Counted from the stretch's first letter, positions 1 through 12,631 are shown. The stretch: 64,000 nt of DNA from Halichondria panicea (GCF_963675165.1 NC_087384.1:4953182-5017181); one strand, 5' to 3'. Notes: generated by a model from the sequence alone, not told the origin. Numbers and translations are program-made.

Positions 1-444
1 TATAATAGTTGGGGCGGTTGGAGTCGAGGCTAATGATGTTATAACCTGCAATGGGGCGTGGCCGAATTTCAATCAGTAAATTTGTGAGAAAAAAGCGTGG
101 CTAGTAGTGGAACAGCTGCACCACAGAGTTTTATATTTTGCATGCAGCTAGTAGACATAGTTAGCTACTACTAGAAGTTAATCTTAGCTGGATCGTGTCT
201 CCTTACTCTAGAGTAGATCGTTGTGCCAGAAATACATGCAATTGGCTGAATATATGTACTTTCGGCAGCGCTGGGAAGTTAACTCTAACTCCGGAACACA
301 ACGTTGGTTGCAAGTCTCGTTTGGCTCATAGAAACATCACATCAAGAGCTCTATATAGTAGCAAAAATAAATCAATTTGCAAGTGCTGTGTTGGCGTACA
401 AGCGGCCGATTTATCATGGTGGCTGATCTTCAGTGGTTTACTCT
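1..444. other. No gene recognised
   Basis: Short open frames only, with no recognisable domain and no splice-phase logic. The repeat array begins near 445. The few overlapping short frames here look like chance. Confidence 0.5.
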
Positions 445-1345
445 ACCTGTTCTCAAATGTTTCAGCATGCCTCCAGTCTGGTTTAGTTTCATTGCTCCTG
501 AGTTGCTATGCAAGTCATGCATGATGATGATAACAACATCACTATATGCACTGCATTATATCAGTCTTCTGGTTTCTTTATAATCATGTCACCAGCCGAG
601 GGTTTGCACTTTAGTGCTCTAGTTTGTTTGTTTGTCTGTTTGTCACGAGTATATCTACTCACCTGGATGCCATAGCGCTGCGTTTGCAGCATAGGTAGCC
701 TTCACAGAACAATATCTTGATTTAAATAGTGGCAGATTTTGATGTTAAAGCTTCTTTGTCGAGCAAAAGCTAAGAAGCTTGAATAAGCTTGTGACTAGGT
801 CTGCTTACCTGGATGCTCTAGCACTGCGTTTACAGCATGAGTAGCCTCCACACAACAAGTTAGTACTTTTGATAGTGGCAGCTTTCAGTGTTAAAGCTCC
901 TTTGTCTAATAAAAGCGAGCAAAATGTAGCTTGAACAGAACTTGCACATGCGTTACTTATAACTGAAGTGATCCTGTACCAGGTCCAGAAACAATGGAAC
1001 AGGGTCACTAAAGTAGAAAGCTGTATATACCAGGAACAATGGAACAGGGTCACTAAAGTAGAAAGCTTGCTTTAGCTGACTGGGATCCATGCAGGACCTG
1101 GAGCCATACTTCTGAGACTCCAAGCTTCTTTGCTGTGATCCTAATCCACAGTGCATACATCTATAGTACTACTACCTGTTCTCAAATGTTTCAGCATGTC
1201 TGGTTTAGTTTCATTGCTCCTGAGTTGCTGTGCAAGTCATGCATGATGATGATAACAACATCACTATATGCACTGCATTATATCAGTCTTCTGGTTTCTT
1301 TATAATCATGTCACCAGCCGAGGGTTTGCACTTTAGTGCTCTAGT

Positions 1346-1430
1346 TACCCGAGGCGCGTGGGCGGCCACGGGTATAGTAGTCTGTTGGTTTGTTACCCGA
1401 GGCGCGCGTGGGCGGCCACGGGTATAGTAG
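1346..1430. repeat. GC-rich ~36-bp module, two direct copies
   Basis: A GC-rich segment (core GGGCGGCCACGGGTATAGTA) occurs twice here, within the TTTG-rich part of one array unit. It recurs near 3990-4027 in another unit and in reverse complement near 38655-38685 in a calpain intron. It is absent from the remaining array units. It contrasts sharply with the AT-rich surroundings. Confidence 0.75.
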
Positions 1431-1765
1431 TATGTTGGTCTGTTTGTTTGTTTGTTTGTTTGTTTGTCACAGGTATATCTACTCACCTGGATGCCACAGC
1501 GCTGCGTTTACAGCATAGATAGCCTTCACACAACAATATCTTGGTTTAAATAGTGACAGATTTTGATGTTAAAGCTTCATTGTCGAGCAAAAGCTAAGAA
1601 GCTTGAATAAGCTTGTGACTAGGTCTGCTTACCTGGATGCTCTAGCACTGCGTTTACAGCATGAGTAGCCTCCACACAACAACTTAGCACTTTTGATGGT
1701 GGCAGCTTTCGGTGTTAAAGCTCCTTTGTCTAATAAAAGCGAGCAAAATGTAGCTTGAACAGAAC

Positions 1766-2853
1766 TAGCCTCGATCCCAGGCCGAGTTTTCGCTTTTATA
1801 ACGGTTAGGCGAACAACTGGGCCTGGTACTAGTTGTCTGTGCATGCGTCAATCGTTCGTCAGATTCTGACGAATGGATATTCTCGTTCACTTTCGTGACA
1901 TTTATATTTGTGTACTATCGTGTACTAGAAGTCAGTTCCCGTTTTATCATTATTGGAATCGATTGGAATGGCTCTTAGCTGAAGCTTCTCTCTTCTCTGA
2001 AGCTTATTCTGAAGACTGAACAACAAGGGAAGAGGTATAAAGCTTTGTCAAGCTTGTTAAGGTCAGATATTTTTGTGTGGGCCCTATGGCCGGCTATGCT
2101 ATCAAGTCTTGTTCATGTTTGGCAAGAATGTAGGTAGACTATAGTTTCATCATTAATATGGTGGATCAAGTGAAGAGTGTGAGCTAGAGAACTTGGTGCT
2201 GCCATCATCAGCTCGTCGACAATGACACTATAACCGAGAAATTTAATATGTATAGATCTACACGTATTTAAAATGTCTACTTCTCTGTACAGGAGCAATG
2301 GCTAATATCCAGCTATCCCAACAGTGCTCCTCTTGGCTATACTAACGGACGAGACTGGACAGTTTGAGGTAAGGGTTTAACCGTCTTTGGTTTCTTTTAA
2401 TATTGTCCTATACTCACAGACACAGGACTGGAGTATGACCTGCTCATTCGAGCGTTGCTGGGTAGCTCAGAGACATCAAGAGAATCTATATTTTCTCAAG
2501 CAATGAGTTACGAGTTGGGGCCTAGAATCAGAGAAGTCCAGCAGCCTGCTAAATCTTTTTGAAACGTAATTTGAAGGCATTCAATCATCCTGAAGTTTCC
2601 CTGGGTCACTGTAATTGTGCTGCAGCACAACTGGCAACTCCCCAGGCCTTTGTGAAGCAGCTCCCTATGTGCATCTTTTGTGTACTCACTCTGTGCATTT
2701 TCTGTGTACAAATTTCCATTATTGATTTATTAAATATTTTTGCCGACCACAAATATACAATGAAAATTTGACGCATGCGCAGACAACTAGTACCAGGCCC
2801 AGTTGTTCGCCTAACCGTTATAAAAGCGAAAACTCGGCCTGGGATCGAGGCTA
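1766..2853. mobile_element. Non-autonomous DNA transposon, 86-bp TIRs, 9-bp TSD
   Basis: The left end (1766-1851) and right end (2768-2853) are inverted repeats of about 86 bp with a single mismatch, beginning TAGCCTCGATCCCAGGCC. The element is flanked by a perfect 9-bp direct repeat GAACAGAAC (1757-1765 and 2854-2862), which occurs once at the corresponding place in other array units. This proves insertion into the array. No transposase is encoded in the 0.9-kb interior. A 9-bp target duplication is characteristic of Mutator-like elements (established knowledge); assignment to that superfamily is an inference. Confidence 0.9.
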
Positions 2854-5800
2854 GAACAGAACTTGCACATGCGTTACTTATAACTGAAGTGATCCTGTAC
2901 CAAGAAGGATGGAACAGGGTCACTAAAGTAGAAAGCTGTATATACCAGGAACAATGGAACAGGGTCACTAAAGTAGAAGCTTGAATTATAGCTCCTGCTG
3001 CTGACTCGACTGGGATCCTACTCCATGCAGAACCTGGAGCCATACTTCTCTGAGACTCCAGGCTTCTTTACTGTGATCCTAATCCATAGTGCATATAATT
3101 ATCTATAGTACCACTACCTGTTCTCAAATGTTTCAGCATGCCTCCAGTCTGGTTTAGTTTTATTGCTCCTGAGTTGCTGTGCAAGTCATACATGATAACA
3201 ACATCACTATATGCACTGCATTATATTTCTGGTTTCTTTTTAATCATGTCACCATGTACCAGCCGAGGGTTAGCACTTTAGTGCTCTAGTTTGTTTGTTT
3301 GTTTGTTTGTCTGTTTGTCACGAGTATATCTACTCACCTGGATGCCACAGCACTGCGTTTACAGCATGGATAGCCTTCACACAACAATATCTTGGTTTAA
3401 ATAGTGACAGATTGTGATGTTAAAGCTTCTTTGTCGAGCAAAAGCTAAGAAGCTTGAACAAGCTTGTGACTGGGTCTGCTTACCTGGATGCTCTAGCACT
3501 GCGTTTACAACATGGGTAGCCTCCACATAACAAGTCAGTACTTCTAATAGTGGCAGCTTTCGGTGTTAAAGCTTCTTTGTCTAATAAAAGCGAGCAAAAT
3601 GTAGCTTGAACAGAACTTGCACATACGTTACTTATAACTGAAGTGATCCTGTACCAGGTCCAGAAACAATGGAACAGGGTCACTAAAGTAGAAAGCTTGC
3701 TTTAGCTGACTGGGATCCATGCAGGACCTGGAGCCATACTTCTCTGAGACTCCAGGCTTCTTTGCTGTGATCCTAATCCACAGTGCATATTATCTATAGT
3801 ACTACTTGTTCTCAAATGTTTCAGCATGCCTCCAGTCTGGTTTAGTTTTATTGCTCCTGAGTTGCTGTGCAAGTCATGCATGATGATGATAACAACATCA
3901 CTATATGCACTGCATTATATCAGTCTTTTGGGTCTTCTGGTTTCATGTCACCAGCCGAGTGTTTGCACTTTAGTGCTCTAGTTTGTTTGTTACCCGAGGC
4001 GCGCGTGGGCGGCCACGGGTATAGTAGTCTGTTGGTTTGTTTGTTTGTCTGTTTGTTTGTTTGTCACAGGTATATCTACTCACCTGGATGCCACAGCACT
4101 GCGTTTACAGCATGGATAGCCTTCACACAACAATATCTTGATTTAAATAGTGGCAGATTTTGCTGTTAAAGCTTCTTTGTCGAGCAAAAGCTAAGAAGCT
4201 TGAATAAGCTTGTGACTAGGTCTGCTTACCTGGATGCTCTAGCACTGCGTTTACAGCATGAGTAGCCTCCACACAACAAGTTAGTACTTTTGATAGTGGC
4301 AGCTTTCGGTGTTAAAGCTCCTTTGTCTAATAAAAGCGAGCAAAATGTAGCTTGAACAGAACTTGCACATGCATTACTTATAACTGAAGTGATCCTACCA
4401 AGAACGATGGAACAGGGTCACTAAAGTAGAAAGCTGTATATACCAGGAACAATGGAACAGGGTCACTAAAGTAGAAAGCTTGAATTATAGCTCCTGCTGC
4501 TTTAGCTGACTGGGATCCTACTCCATGCAGAACCTGGAGCCATACTTCTCTGAGACTCCAAGCTTCTTTGCTGTGATTCTAATCCACAGTGCATAATATA
4601 TATCTATAGTACCACTACCTGTTCTCAAATGTTCTCCAGTCTGGTTTAGTTTTATTGCTCCTGAGTTGCTGTGCAAGTCATACATGATACAACATCACTA
4701 TATGCACTGCATTATATTTCTGGTTTCTTTATAATCATGTCACCAGCCGAGGGTTTGCACTTTAGTGCTCTAGTTTGTTTGTTTGTTTGTTTGTCACAGG
4801 TATATCTACTCACCTGGATGCCACAGCGCTGCGTTTACAGCATAGATAGCCTTCACAGAACAATATCTTGATTTAAATAGTGGCAGATTTTTATGTTAAA
4901 GCTTCTTTGTCGAGCAAAAGCTAAGAAGCTTGAATAAGCTTGTGACTAGGTCTGCTTACCTGGATGTTCTAGCACTGCGTTTACAGCATAAGTAGCCTCC
5001 ACACAACAAGTTAGTACTTTTAATAGTGGCAGCTTTCGGTGTTAAAGCTCCTTTGTCTAATAAAAGCGAGCAAAATGTAGCTTGAACAGAACTTGCACAT
5101 GCGTTACTTATAACTGAAGTGATCCTGTACCAAGAACGATGGAACAGGGTCACTAAAGTAGAAAGCTGTATATACCAGGAACAATGGAACAGGGTCACTA
5201 AAGTAAAAGCTTGAATTATAGCATAGATAGTAGCTCCTGCTGCTGGCTGGGATCCTACTCCATGCAGAACCTGGAGCCATACTTCTCTGAGACTCCAGGC
5301 TTCTTTACTGTGATCCTAATCCACAGTGCTATAGTACCACTACCTGTTCTCAAATGTTTCAGCATGCCTCCAGTCTGGTTTAGTTTTATTGCTCCTGAGT
5401 TGCTGTGCAAGTCTTACATGATAACAACATCACTATATGCACTGCATTATATTTCTGGTTTCTTTTTAATCATGTCACCAGCCGAGGGTTTGCACTTTAG
5501 TGCTCTAGTTTGTTTGTTTGTCTGTTTGTCACGAGTATATCTACTCACCTGGATGCCATAGCGCTGCGTTTGCAGCATAGGTAGCCTTCACATAACAATA
5601 TCTTGGTTTAAATAGTGGCAGATTTTGATGTTAAAGCTTCTTTGTCGAGCAAAAGCTAAGAAGCTTAAATAAGCTTGTGACTAGGTCTGCTTACCTGGAT
5701 GTTCTAGCACTGCGTTTACAGCATGAGTAGCCTCCACACAACAAGTTAGTACTTTTGATAGTGGCAGCTTTCGGTGTTAAAGCTTCTTTGTCTAATAAAA

Positions 5801-6770
5801 GCGAGCAAAATGTAGCTTGAACAGAACTTGCACATGTGTTACTTATAACTGAAGTGATTCTGTACCAAGAACGATGGAACAGGGTCACTAAAGTAGAAAG
5901 CTGTATATACCAGGAACAATGGAACAGGGTCACTAAAGTAGAAGCTTAAATTATAGCTCCTGCTGCTGACTGGGATCCTACTCCATGCAGAACCTGGAGC
6001 CATACTTCTCTGAGACTCCAGGCTTCTTTACTGTGATCCTAATCCATAGTGCATATATCTATAGTACCACTACCTGTTCTCAAATGTTTCAGCATGCCTC
6101 CAGTCTGGTTTAGTTTTATTCCTCCTGAGTTGCTGTGCAAGTCATACATGATAACAACATCACTATAATTATGGACTGCATTATATTTCTGGTTTCTTTA
6201 TAATCATGTCACCAGCCGAGGGTTTGCACTTTAGTGCTCTAGTTTGTTTGTGATTGGCTTTTCTACTCACCTGGATGCCACAGCACTGCGTTTACAGCAT
6301 GGATAGCCTTCACACAACAATATCTTGGTTTAAATAGTGGCAGATTTTTATGTTAAAGCTTTTTTGTCGAGCAAAAACTAAAAAGCTTGTGACTAGGTCT
6401 GCTTACCTGGATGTTCTAGCACTGCGTTTACAGCATGAGTAGCCTCCACACAACAAGTTAGTACTTTGGATAGTGGAAGCTTTCAGTGTTAAAGCTTCGT
6501 TGTCTAATAAAAGCGAGCAAAATGTAGCTTGAACAGAACTTGCACATGCGTTACTTATAACTGAAGTGATCCTGTACCAAGAACGATGGAACAGGGTCAC
6601 TAAAGTAGAAAGCTGTAGAATATACCAGGAACAATGGAACAGGGTCACTAAAGTAGAAAGCTTGAATTATAGCTCCTGCTTTTAGCTGACTGGGATCCTA
6701 CTCCACAGGACCTGGAGCCATACTTCTCTGAGACTCCAGGCTTCTTTGCTGTGATCCTAATCCACAGTTA

Positions 6771-8781
6771 GGGTTTCCACACAAAAATATGATCTCTACA
6801 AAATGGTGTTTTGAGCGATTGTGCACACAAAGCAACTAAAATAAAGCAGGCAGCCAAAATTTCGCGTTGAAATACCTTTTCTTTCTTGCACAATAGCAGC
6901 CGTAAACTCTCACCACAACTATGCGCTTGCATGCAATATTTCCACTCTAAACAAAGCACACTTCAAAGTTAAATTTCAAAACTATTGTTGAAGCATAGAT
7001 AAAGGAATTTTGTGCTGCAATTCTACACTTCAAGGTAAGTAATTTAGAGCAGAATTGAACCAATTGTATTTAGTTGTCAAAGCCTGGTGTATTTTTTACA
7101 ACTACAACCAAAAATTGGAAATTTTGTTTTGATGCTGTCAAAATGGAAATGTCAGTGCATTTGCTTTCCTCACCGTATTTTTGTGAAGTAGATTGGTGCA
7201 TGTATCTATGATAATAATTAAAAGGAGAATCGTCCCATGTAACCACCAAACTACATCCGATGTATTTTTAGTTTTGTTTATTTTTCAATATTAATTTAAC
7301 TAGATTCTACTCCGTAACACAGTAACAAACATTACGAAATGTCAGTGATCATCATATGTATTGTACACAGGCTGTTGAGTCAATAGAAGCCCTCCCCTCA
7401 ATGTCTGAAATGAAAATTTCAGCCACCCAAGGTGATAATTACTATACTGTATTATAAGTATGCAACTTTAAGTCTTAGATTCACATTTTTGTTGTTCCTC
7501 ACTGCAGTGCGTGGCCTTGTTAACAACAACAGGTGAACAATTTGTCCAAAAACTAAGCTTGGATTAAATCAAGTTTCAAGACGCTGAAGAAAACTATATA
7601 CTTGGTCTATGCATATAGATCTACTCTATCTATGGTCTATGCATGCATGATATAACAGTTATAAGCCAACTTTTCAACAAAAACACATGCACTGCATTAA
7701 TGATGAGAACAGAAAGTGTGCTATTTTGACCTAACCATTGACTTTTTACTGGAGACATAACTTTGAAAAAATTATTATTGTCAGAATACTGTAAACACAT
7801 AATGCAATCTTAAAGTCAGAAGAAACTACATAGAAATGTGTGTAGTACACATGCAATGGTTGTATTAAGTGTTCACTCCTGTTATAGGGTCCTTTAAAAT
7901 GTCACAAATGCCATCAACTTCTACTTGTGACGACTCTTCCAGCTCCGTTCTTACCTCTCTAAACTTAGTTCTTAGTTTTTGGACCGGACAAGTTCCACCA
8001 AATTGTTCACCTGTTGTTGTAGTTCATGTACAAGGCCACTGCAGTGAGGAACACAAAGTTTGTGAATCTAACTTGCATATAATACAGTAGTATATAGTAC
8101 ACATCTATAAAATTGTCACCTTGGCCTTGGGTGGCTGAAATTTTCAATTCAGACATTGAGGGGAGGGCTTCTGTTGACTCAACAGCCTGTGTACAATACA
8201 TATGATGATCACTGACATTTCATAATGTTTATTACTTTGTTTATACGGAGTAGAATCTAGTTAAATATTGAAATAAACAACTAAAAATACATAGGATGTA
8301 GTTTGGTGGTTACATGGGACGATTCTCCTTTTAATTATTATCATAGATACATGCACCAATCTACTTCACAAAAATACGGTGAGGAAAGCAAATGCACTGA
8401 CATTTCCATTTTGGCAGCATCAAAACAAAATTCAAATTTTTGGTTGTAGTTGTAAAAAATACACCAGGCTTTGACAACTAAATACAATTGGTTCAATTCT
8501 GCTCTAAACTACTTACCTTGAAGTGTAGAATTGCAGCACAAAATTCCTTTATCTATGCTTCAACAATAGTTTTGAAATTTAACTTTGAAGTGTGCTTTGT
8601 TTAGAGTGGAAATATTGCATGCAAGCGCATAGTTGTGGTGAGAGTTTACGGCTGCTATTGTGCAAGAAAGAAAAGGTATTTCAACGCGAAATTTTGGCTG
8701 CCTGCTTTATTTTAATTGCTTTGTATGCACAATCACTCAAAATACCATTTTGCAGAGATTATATTTTTTGTGTGGAAACCC
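6771..8781. mobile_element. Fold-back element with ~0.8-kb inverted arms
   Basis: The left arm (about 6771-7560) and right arm (about 7965-8781) are near-identical inverted copies starting GGGTTTCCACAC; about 400 bp of unique sequence lies between them. The element is flanked by TA on both sides (6769-6770, 8782-8783), which fits a Tc1/mariner-type target duplication, though TA alone is weak evidence. It sits exactly at the end of the tandem array: array sequence stops at 6768. Small open frames in the arms are mirror copies of each other and do not resemble a transposase. Confidence 0.85.
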
Positions 8782-8790
8782 TACTTTAGG

Positions 8791-8834
8791 CCTTGTGAAG
8801 GAGGCTATCCCTTTCCTTAGCCTCCTTCACAAGG
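8791..8834. repeat. Short hairpin, 17-bp perfect arms
   Basis: CCTTGTGAAGGAGGCTA (8791-8807) is repeated inverted at 8818-8834 with a 10-bp loop. Its right arm overlaps the start of the mini-element at 8818-8888. Confidence 0.75.
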
Positions 8835-8888
8835 GTAGCCTCGATCCCAGGCCTCTCTTCGAGGAAGAGCGGCCGGGGATCGAGGCTA
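8818..8888. mobile_element. 71-bp TAGCC mini-element with 9-bp TSD
   Basis: The element begins TAGCC and ends GGCTA, with an internal palindrome at 8836-8888 (TAGCCTCGATCCCAGGCC and its near-inverse). It is flanked by a perfect 9-bp direct repeat CCCTTTCCT (8809-8817 and 8889-8897). The ends match the 1,088-bp element at 1766-2853. Confidence 0.75.
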
Positions 8889-8907
8889 CCCTTTCCTATG
8901 CTGTATC

Positions 8908-8961
8908 TAGCCTCGAATGTACGCCGCGATTAAAATACTAATCGGCGTGGATTCGAGGCTA
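8908..8961. mobile_element. 54-bp TAGCCTCGA fold-back, no clear TSD
   Basis: TAGCCTCGAATGTACGCCGC at the left end mirrors the right end, which finishes GGATTCGAGGCTA, with a short AT loop. The 9-bp flanks do not match. It lies only 70 bp before the start codon at 9032, in the probable promoter or 5' UTR of the EF-hand/WD40 gene. Confidence 0.65.
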
Positions 8962-9031
8962 TGCGCCAACCCTGCATGCGCATGCGCGGAGTTGTTACTA
9001 CGGGTCTGAGTCCGGTCTTACTACTGTGAAG

Positions 9032-12000
9032 ATGGCGACTAGACGTAGTAGTTTGGGTCTGGAACTGGCAGAAGCCAATGATAATGACCCCAGAAATAGT
9101 AGACAATTGTCTAAAGATGCATTGCTTGATCATGTACCTTGGCCACAATCACCAAAAAAGAATCACCGAGAAAGAAGGCGATCGTCAATGCTAGCTGAAG
9201 AGCAACTGATGGCTCTTAAAACTAACGATAACTCTGCAACACTGCCAATAGAAGAAGAGAGTGGGAAAAAACAACCACAGAATGGTAGATTAAAAGGTTG
9301 GTCATTGCTTTCCAAGGAAATAAAACAAGTACGTGATATGAAGAAGAAAAAATCAAAAGAGGAACATACTACTGGTTCAACAAGAACTGGCTCACCGGGA
9401 ACTGTAGCCAGAGCAGATGGAGCTTCGTCCGTGGATTCACAAGCATTAGGCAAATCAAATAAGCTTGAAGATCAGATTAACTTGCAACACCTTGTTGAAC
9501 TGATGAGAATTTTCCATGAGGCAGACGAAAATGGAAGTGATGGATTGGACATTGATGAATTTAGAGCAGCATTTGGTCACATCCTGGGAAAAGGAAAGAA
9601 TGATCAACAGATGGCAATTATGTTTATGAAGATTGACACGAACTGTGATGGAACCGTTGACTGGGATGAGTTCTGCACTTACATGCTATTGGAGTATCAA
9701 GAAAAAGAAGTCATGGCTGGTGAAAAGTTGTTACCATATCCCTACCCCATGAAGATTTTGAACAGCCCAATGCATGCGGCGATGGTTTCAAAGATCACTT
9801 ATCTTCCGGTGCTACAGCGACATGGTCACACTAACAGTTTGATGTCTGAAACACAGCCAGGTTGTGATAATCCTGATCCGAGCAACCCTTTAACCAGTGT
9901 AAGCGTTATTATAAAGTCCGATGTAGTGTACTGTAATAATTTCAATGTTGGTGTAGTTAATTACTAGCCGATAAAATACAGGTACTAATAGACATAATTA
10001 TTACTTACTAATGTCAGTATCGCAACTAACTTTCAGACAACTGCTCAAGATGGAAGATTTCTGAGTGTCAGCAAAGACGGGACACTCTGCTTTTGGAAAA
10101 GTAATTTAACTTTACAGAGAGCCATAACATTGGATTGCGGCAAATCGAATGTGTGGGTATTTGACTTGGTTGTACTTCTAAACATCAACAAGATGATGGT
10201 CTCCTACACTGACTGTATGCTTGCACTGTTTGATCTAGCCACTGCTAACTGTGATCACCATGTTCAAATTATTGGATTACCTTCTGCCGTTGTGCAAATG
10301 TACTACTGGTTCGATCCTAAGCAAGTCAATCATGCAGTTTTAGTACTTGGAGACACTGGAGGAGGTGTTACTGTCATGGAGTTCTCAAATATCACAAACA
10401 GCCTATTTTGTTCACCTGCTAATCACCACGAATGCCAGCGAATAACCTTTTCTGAGCTATATAAGCAAGATGGACTCAAAATAACTTACAAACCAAAACT
10501 TCACAACGATTGGGTCTGCCAAGTGAAGTACTGTCCTAGTGTGTCTTACATCATGTCAAGCAGTTGTGACGAGAACAGCTCGTTGTACTTAGCAGATTTG
10601 CATACACATAAACTGGACTCAGTGATGAAAGTGACAAAAGGTGTGATCTCATTTGACTACTGCAATGAATGGAATATCATCGGAACAGGTGGTTTGGACG
10701 CAATTGTGAGATATTGGAATCCCTACGTCACAAGAAAGCCCATTGCAACGCTGAAAGGCCATTCTAGTGCTGTAATGAACATTGCCATCAATTCTGCACA
10801 GGGACTTGTGCTAAGCCTCTCCAAAGACTTTGAACTTCGTGTTTGGAGCATTGAGCACCAGCTGTGTGTTCAGAACTGCCGCAGATGCCAACTTCTCTTG
10901 CCCCACCCACCTGCAGCATTTTATCTTCACCAACGCACAGGTAGCATATTGGTCGCCACCAATGAGATTGCAATTCTCGAATCGAGCCAGTGCGAGGAGC
11001 AAGTATCCAGAGGAGCTTTGAGGGGAGAGATTACGAGCCACGAGAAACCATTGTGTGCTGCATTGTATAATGAGAACTTCAACCAAGTTGTTAGTGGATG
11101 CCACGGTTCAGTTGTGAGCGTCTGGGACATTGACACAGGAGAGAAAACAATAGAATTTTCTTGCTGTCATAGCGTGATGGAAATCACGGCTATGGCATTC
11201 GATCCGACCGGCAGAAGACTTATTACTGGCAGCAGCGATGGCTCAATAAAGATATGGAATTTCAATAATGGTGCTTGCCTATCTGTTTTGGAAAGTTCAT
11301 TCACCACAGAGGTAACTTCCATCAGTTTTATGAATGAGAGAATCGTTGCAGGTGGATGGAGCCGCTGTCTGGCTATCTACCGAGATACGAGACACTCTAG
11401 TGACATCATTCCAAAATACTGGGCAGTTGGAGTTCACAAAGATGACGTTCTTTGTATGGCTTTTCAGGAACCGAATACTCTAGTATCTGCAAGCTATGAT
11501 GGTAACATTATTGTGTGGAATCTAGACTTGGAAAGACCAATTTGCAAACTGAACCGAAGAAGCTTTTGCCTGAAACGAGATAAAACAAGGTGTCACTCTC
11601 ATAACAGTGATACAGAGATTCGCAGCACAGAACATGCTATTGAGAAGATATTGCTTCTGAAATCTCGTGACCAAAAGAATCAGTCGTCTGCTTCTCTGAT
11701 AGCTTGTGGAGGTGGTGGCTTCGTACAGATGTGGAATCACAATGGGGGAGGGCTTATTGCAGAATTTAATATCTGGGACAACTCACGACACACCATCCCT
11801 GAAGAAAATCAGCCTCTGGAGTGTATCACTTCAATGAAAGTTGACTCTAAAGACTCTCTGTTGATCACTGGAAACTCATTAGGATACGTGCAAATTTGGA
11901 AGATTGCCAAGTACTGTGTTGACGTTCCCGAAACACAAAGGCCAATTTGTACTCCACCGGAATTTACCACTGCCTGGCGTGGTCATCTATCCAGCATTGT

Positions 12001-12631
12001 GTCTGTTGACCTTGCTGAAGACAAAGGCCTTCTCATTACAGCCTCCACTGATTGTTCTGTTCGCGTATGGACTCTCAACGGAAGATACATCGGAACATTT
12101 GGCGAGAAAACACTCTGGAAGCTAAAGTACCCAATTAAACAAGCTAAACTGCCCATAAAAACTCTACCTGCAGGTATCAACCGAATAGCATCATTCAAGA
12201 CTCTGCGTACAATATCTGGACCACGCCCGTCAAAATGGAAAGTTGCAAGGAACCTGTTTAAAATCCTGCGTCAGGCCAAGCAAATACAAGAAGCCTTGCT
12301 TATGTTCGGTATAAAAGTGCCGGTAGGAGGTACATACGGGGAAAAGAGATTTGGAGCAAGTATTCTCGGTAAATGCTATGAGAGGAAAGCACGTTTCAGG
12401 GAGCCATTAGTACCCAAGAAGCTCAAACTTGTCGAAGGAAGATTTGTAGGGCTTTATCACAGCCTCCCTTGCGACGATATGGCTGTGATCGAACTAGAGC
12501 AAGCATCAAGTGATGTAGCAGACGGAAGCAGTGAAACATGCAAGTTTTCAGATACCTGTATCTTGTACCAAGAACAAGAATCAGTGTCTTCAATCAAAGA
12601 ACCTCATACTGAGCATTCACTTTTTCCTTAG
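9032..12631 (+). CDS. EF-hand and WD40-repeat protein (WDR49/WDR64/EFCAB8-like)
   Basis: Two coding exons, 9032-9898 and 10037-12631, joined in phase 0 by a 138-bp GTAAGC..CAG intron, give about 1,153 residues. The start is the ATG at 9032 (MATRRSS); an in-frame GTG lies just upstream. The N-terminal ~160 residues are charged and low-complexity. Two EF-hands follow: loops near residues 165-176 (DENGSDGLDIDE) and 201-212 (DTNCDGTVDWDE), with most Ca2+ ligand positions acidic. The second exon carries WD40 repeats with typical ends such as DGTLCFW, DGSIKIW, DGNIIVW and DCSVRVW, probably forming two propellers. Known relatives with this order are WDR49, WDR64 and EFCAB8, often found in ciliated cells; a Ca2+-responsive scaffold is inferred. 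The family is clear; exact orthology is not. Confidence 0.88.

Larger units (their letters stand above)
445..6768. repeat. Tandem array of ~0.73-kb units, about 8 copies
   Basis: A landmark segment (CCTGTTCTCAAATGTTTCAG or a close variant) recurs near 450, 1173, 3117, 3808, 4619, 5344 and 6075. A second landmark (GGTCTGCTTACCTGGATG) recurs near 798, 1622, 3474, 4219, 4949, 5683 and 6393. The unit is therefore 0.69-0.82 kb once the inserted element at 1766-2853 is discounted. Each unit holds a (TTTG)n run, two related ~125-bp segments (both containing a GCGTTTACAGCAT core) and usually a duplicated ~40-bp motif (GGAACAGGGTCACTAAAGTA). Copies differ by scattered substitutions and small indels. 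The minus strand keeps an ~80-codon open frame in most copies. A fragment of the unit also occurs inverted at 38529-38685, so the sequence is not confined to this array. Confidence 0.9.

Noticed and set aside
445-6768. A CRISPR-like or regularly spaced repeat system
   Set aside because: The units are ~0.73 kb and diverged throughout, without short identical repeats and unique spacers, in an animal genome.
6768-8941. Small open frames mirrored near 6768-6959 and 8592-8789
   Set aside because: They are the two arms of one fold-back element and match no known domain.
10788-11136. Overlapping antisense frames in the WD40 exon
   Set aside because: Shadows of the strong WD40 reading frame.
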